Assembly (NCBI GenBank): GCA_038093515.1
Contig: JBBPSI010000047.1
Location: 62,001 to 126,000 of the forward strand
DNA length: 64,000 nucleotides
Origin: Butyriboletus loyo
Lineage: Eukaryota; Basidiomycota; Agaricomycetes; Boletales; Boletaceae
Direction: 5' to 3'
In this document: piece by piece, positions 61,141-64,000 of the stretch
How the letters are laid out: each line of letters begins with the position of its first letter
Position numbering within the stretch: position 1 is the first letter of the stretch
Made by a program: the position numbers and the translations under genes
Notes under the pieces: model-generated
Told to the model about the DNA's origin: nothing
The model's input: only the letters and a program-made list of their open reading frames with translations
Database searches by the model: none

Positions 61141-64000
61141 ATGTATCCGTCCGTCTGCCTTTTTTTCATCGCCGCCCTCGCTTCCGTCGTCGATGCCTCC
61201 CGTTCCTCCTTCTCCAACTCTCATGCCAGGCGTTCCCTTTCCCACAAGCATAGAGATCTCCTTGGTTTGTCTTTTGTTTCTGTTCTCCCATTTTGATCCC
61301 CAACGCTACCCCCTCCAGGTGGTCTCAGTAACGGCCTGATTGGCGCTTCGGGCCCAACCTCGTCCGTCCTCCCTCCCACCTCGACTTACGCGTCTGCTTC
61401 ATCTACTCCAACTTCGTCCTGTGACGGGTTATTGGGCCTTGGTGTCGGTTGCACTTCATCGACGCCACCCCTGTCTCCGGGGACGACTTCTGCCCCGACG
61501 ACACAAGGTACCACCCCTTCGCCATCGCCCACGGCCTCGTGCGGTGGACTCCTTGGGCTAGGAGTCGGTTGCCCTGCCCCATCGAGCAACCCACCTACAT
61601 CCTCTGCATCTTCGCCTCCGCCAACGTCGTCGAACCAGCCAACCAGCGAATCTAGTGCGGCTCCTGCCCCGACATCCTCGTGTAATGGTCTTTTGGGTCT
61701 AGGAATTGGTTGCCCTGCCCCATCGAGTAGCGCACCCACGTCCCCTGCATCCTTGTCTCCGCCTCTACCTTCGCCGACGTCGTCCAACCAGCCAACCAGC
61801 GAATCTAGTGCGGCTCCTGCCCCGACGACCTCGTGTAATGGTCTTTTGGGTCTAGGAATTGGTTGCCCTGCCCCGTCGAGTAGCGCACCCACGTCCCCTG
61901 CATCCTCGTCTCCGCCTCTACCTTCGCCGACGTCGTCCAGCCAGCCAACCAGCGAATCTAGTGCGGCTCCTGCCCCGACGACCTCGTGTAATGGTCTTTT
62001 GGGTCTAGGAATTGGTTGCCCTGCCCCATCGAGTAGCGCACCCACGTCCCCTGCGTCTTCGCCAACGCCAACCGGTGAATCTACTCCAGCCGTTGCCCCG
62101 ACGACCTCGTGTAGTGGTCTTTTAGGTCTAGGAATTGGCTGCCCTGCCCCGTCGAGTAGCGCACCCACCTCGCCTGCGTCTTCACCAACGCCAACTGGTG
62201 AATCTACTCCAGCTCCTGCCCCGACGACTTCGTGTAACGGCCTTTTGGGCCTAGGAATCGGTTGTCCTGCCCCGTCGAGTAGCGCGCCCACGTCCCCTGC
62301 GTCTTCACCAACGCCAACTGGTGAATCTACTCCAGCTCCTGCCCCGACGACTTCGTGTAACGGCCTTTTGGGCCTAGGAATCGGTTGTCCTGCCCCGTCG
62401 AGTAGCGCACCTACGTCCCCTGCGACCTCTCCGACGGATACAGGTTTTACTTCACAATCATATTCATATTCGCCCTCGGCGACGCCGACACCTTGCAGTG
62501 GACTTCTGGGACTTGGCATCGGATGTCCCTCGTCTTCGTCAATACCATCAAGTCAGCCAACCGACTCGGCGACGCCCACCCCAACGGATTCTTGTAGTGG
62601 ACTCCTAGGTCTAGGAATCGGTTGCCCTACATCATCAAGCACTCCGGAAAGCCAGTCCCCCACCGCCTCGCCCACTAGCTCCGTCCCATCTGACACTGAT
62701 AGCTTGAGTGCTACGCCTACGCCAACTACTTCCTGCTCTATCTTGGGTATCCTTGGGTGCACGACCTTGACGCCCACTCCTACCATCACAGGGTGTGTAA
62801 GCTATATCATGATAACTTGCACTGTATTGACGCTTCATTCCCAAGGTCGACCCCATTGACGAGTTCTTCACCTACTTCTACTGTCATAGATTTCCCTCAC
62901 AACAGTACCACCACGAGTGGAACTGTTACTTCAAATGCTACAGCGACCACGTCTTTCACTCATACGGCCACTAGCACCAGCCCGACTTCCACTAATTCGA
63001 ACTACATGTACTTGACCTCGCTTTCCTCGCTTTTGCTTAACAGTGCTTTGCCGACGACTTCATACACGGGTTCCAACCCTGATCAGGTCCCGACGACCTA
63101 TTCGTTGCTTTCGGTGGCTCCTACTGCTGCCCCTTCTGCCCCTCCTCTTCCCAGCGGATTGCCCCGAGTTATCCTGCCGCAACCAGTACTTGACACCAGT
63201 AGCCTTCCCAGCAGCGATAGCATGATCAACATTCTATTCAACGCATCCCTCAACTGGGAATTTGTGGCAGAGAATGCCGATTCTCCAGGGCAGCTCTTCA
63301 GTAACTTCCCTTCCGTGATCGCTACGGCCCTTGGCATCGATGGTATGTTTTTCAAATTAGCACTTTGATCTTGCGCCAAATTGATTCCGTGGTAGTCGCA
63401 GCTGTGCAAAACTATGAGTTGATGGTCTACGAGCCCGCGACATACAACGGGCCAGCGGATGTCACTATGCTTGGAACGATCTGGCAAGGTTACATCTCGA
63501 ACGACAAAGTTTCTACACTTTCCAGCCTCATTTCGGACCTGAAATCTAGCTTCTACACGGGTCAATCCAGCTCTATCACTTCGACGCTGGCAGCGTGTGT
63601 CGATCCGAGTTTGGAATTGAACGCGATTTCAGGTCCGCCCGCTGGAGGAAGTAGTAGCACTGCGTCCACCTCGTCCGGTGGATCTAATGTTCGCCAAGAT
63701 GCAATCATCGGTGTCGTCACCTCCCTCGGTGCCATAGCAATCATCATCGTTGCGTACGTTGGCTACAAGGCATACAAAAGACGCCGTGCCCTCGGCCACA
63801 GACGTCTCTTTGACAATGTCGACCACGTTGGGGTACGACCGGACGGCCAAGAGTTCGACCGGGACAGTGTCGGTGGCCAACGGCGGAGGAGTTTCTACTA
63901 TGCCGAGGATAGTTTGCGGGGCTACCAATCTACACATGCAGATGAAGAAAGTTATGATCACCACGTCACGAATACGCGGGAGCGTCGCGCTGTTCAACCG
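61141..64000 (+). CDS. MSB2-like signalling mucin (runs off the window)
   Basis: Single-pass membrane protein. ATG at 61141 starts a signal peptide (VCLFFIAALASVVDA). A basic site, HARRSLSHKHR, may be a Kex2-type cut. After a 54-nt intron comes a Ser/Thr/Pro-rich ectodomain with ten copies of CxGLLGLG(I/V)GC (about 61414-62640). A further Thr/Ser-rich stretch follows. The membrane-proximal conserved block is PRVILPQPVLDTSSLPSSDS, then INILFNASLNWEFVAENADS, spliced to VAAVQNYELMVYEPATYNGP. The likely transmembrane helix is DAIIGVVTSLGAIAIIIVAY. A basic stop-transfer segment (KAYKRRRALGHRR) and a cytoplasmic tail reach the window edge. This matches fungal Msb2, which senses surface cues above the filamentous-growth MAPK pathway. 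The membrane-proximal block is the strongest evidence for that identity. Confidence 0.82.
61414..62760 (+). repeat. Coding tandem repeats, Cys-bounded GLLGLG motif
   Basis: Ten copies of C-x-GLLGLG-(I/V)-GC plus an eleventh degenerate copy (CSILGILGC near 62730), separated by Ser/Thr/Pro/Ala linkers. Three consecutive units begin at 62101, 62224 and 62347 with a period of exactly 123 nt (41 codons). The units beginning near 61825 and 61978 are 153 nt (51 codons). DNA identity between neighbours is very high in the middle and lower at the ends, a sign of recent expansion in the centre. Confidence 0.92.

Noticed and set aside
61386..62519. 377-codon open frame on the minus strand with GALLDGAGQPIPRPKRPLHE repeats
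   Set aside because: It is the antisense shadow of the mucin repeat. Repeats without stops on one strand keep the other strand open too. The plus strand has signal peptide, splicing and a transmembrane segment.

Overview
This window is nuclear DNA from a filamentous basidiomycete, most likely an Agaricomycete. The coding sequences are cut by many short introns, mostly about 40-65 nt, with GT/AG ends. The gene content fits: WD40-TPR-HET proteins, a TALE homeodomain factor, a GH28 rhamnogalacturonase relic, a CYP relic, an MSB2-type signalling mucin and housekeeping genes of fungal type. I could not name the genus. No rRNA, tRNA or CRISPR array was seen.

Layout. 0-12 kb (minus strand): a tandem pair of very large genes, each joining an N-terminal WD40 propeller, a TPR-like middle and a C-terminal HET domain, followed by the wreck of a third copy. 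12-13.8 kb: a complete salicylate-hydroxylase-like flavoprotein monooxygenase. 15-20.3 kb: a Cdc25-type Ras GEF with an N-terminal WW domain, divergent from a Vip1-like RRM gene. 21-23.2 kb: a decayed GH28 pectinase and a LINE-like scrap. 23.5-27.8 kb: compact housekeeping genes, namely ureG divergent from the U6 snRNA exonuclease USB1, which converges on a METTL25-like methyltransferase. 28-30.8 kb: a cytochrome P450 pseudogene interrupted by a 1.1 kb LINE copy with a perfect 13-bp target-site duplication. 30.8-35 kb: a gene-poor stretch with A-rich simple sequence. 35-43.3 kb: a TALE homeodomain transcription factor and the septation/mitotic-exit scaffold Cdc11/Nud1. 44.5-45.7 kb: a class I methyltransferase with a MITE-like inverted-repeat element just upstream. 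46.8-50.3 kb: IWR1 (RNA polymerase II import) convergent with a membrane-anchored histidine phosphatase. 52-60.6 kb: a zinc alcohol dehydrogenase, cohesin SMC3 and ribosomal protein uL23. 61.1 kb to the end: the start and most of an MSB2-like signalling mucin whose ectodomain carries ten copies of a Cys-bounded GLLGLG motif.

How they fit together. The right two thirds are mostly conserved single-copy genes (cell cycle, RNA processing, signalling). The left third and the 21-31 kb region are accessory: self/non-self-type genes under duplication and decay, plus secreted-enzyme and P450 genes that have died. Two signalling genes, the Ras GEF and the MSB2-like mucin, would act in pathways controlling morphogenesis and surface sensing. 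Gene models were spliced by eye from open frames, splice consensus and family resemblance. Terminal exons and exact starts are the least certain parts.
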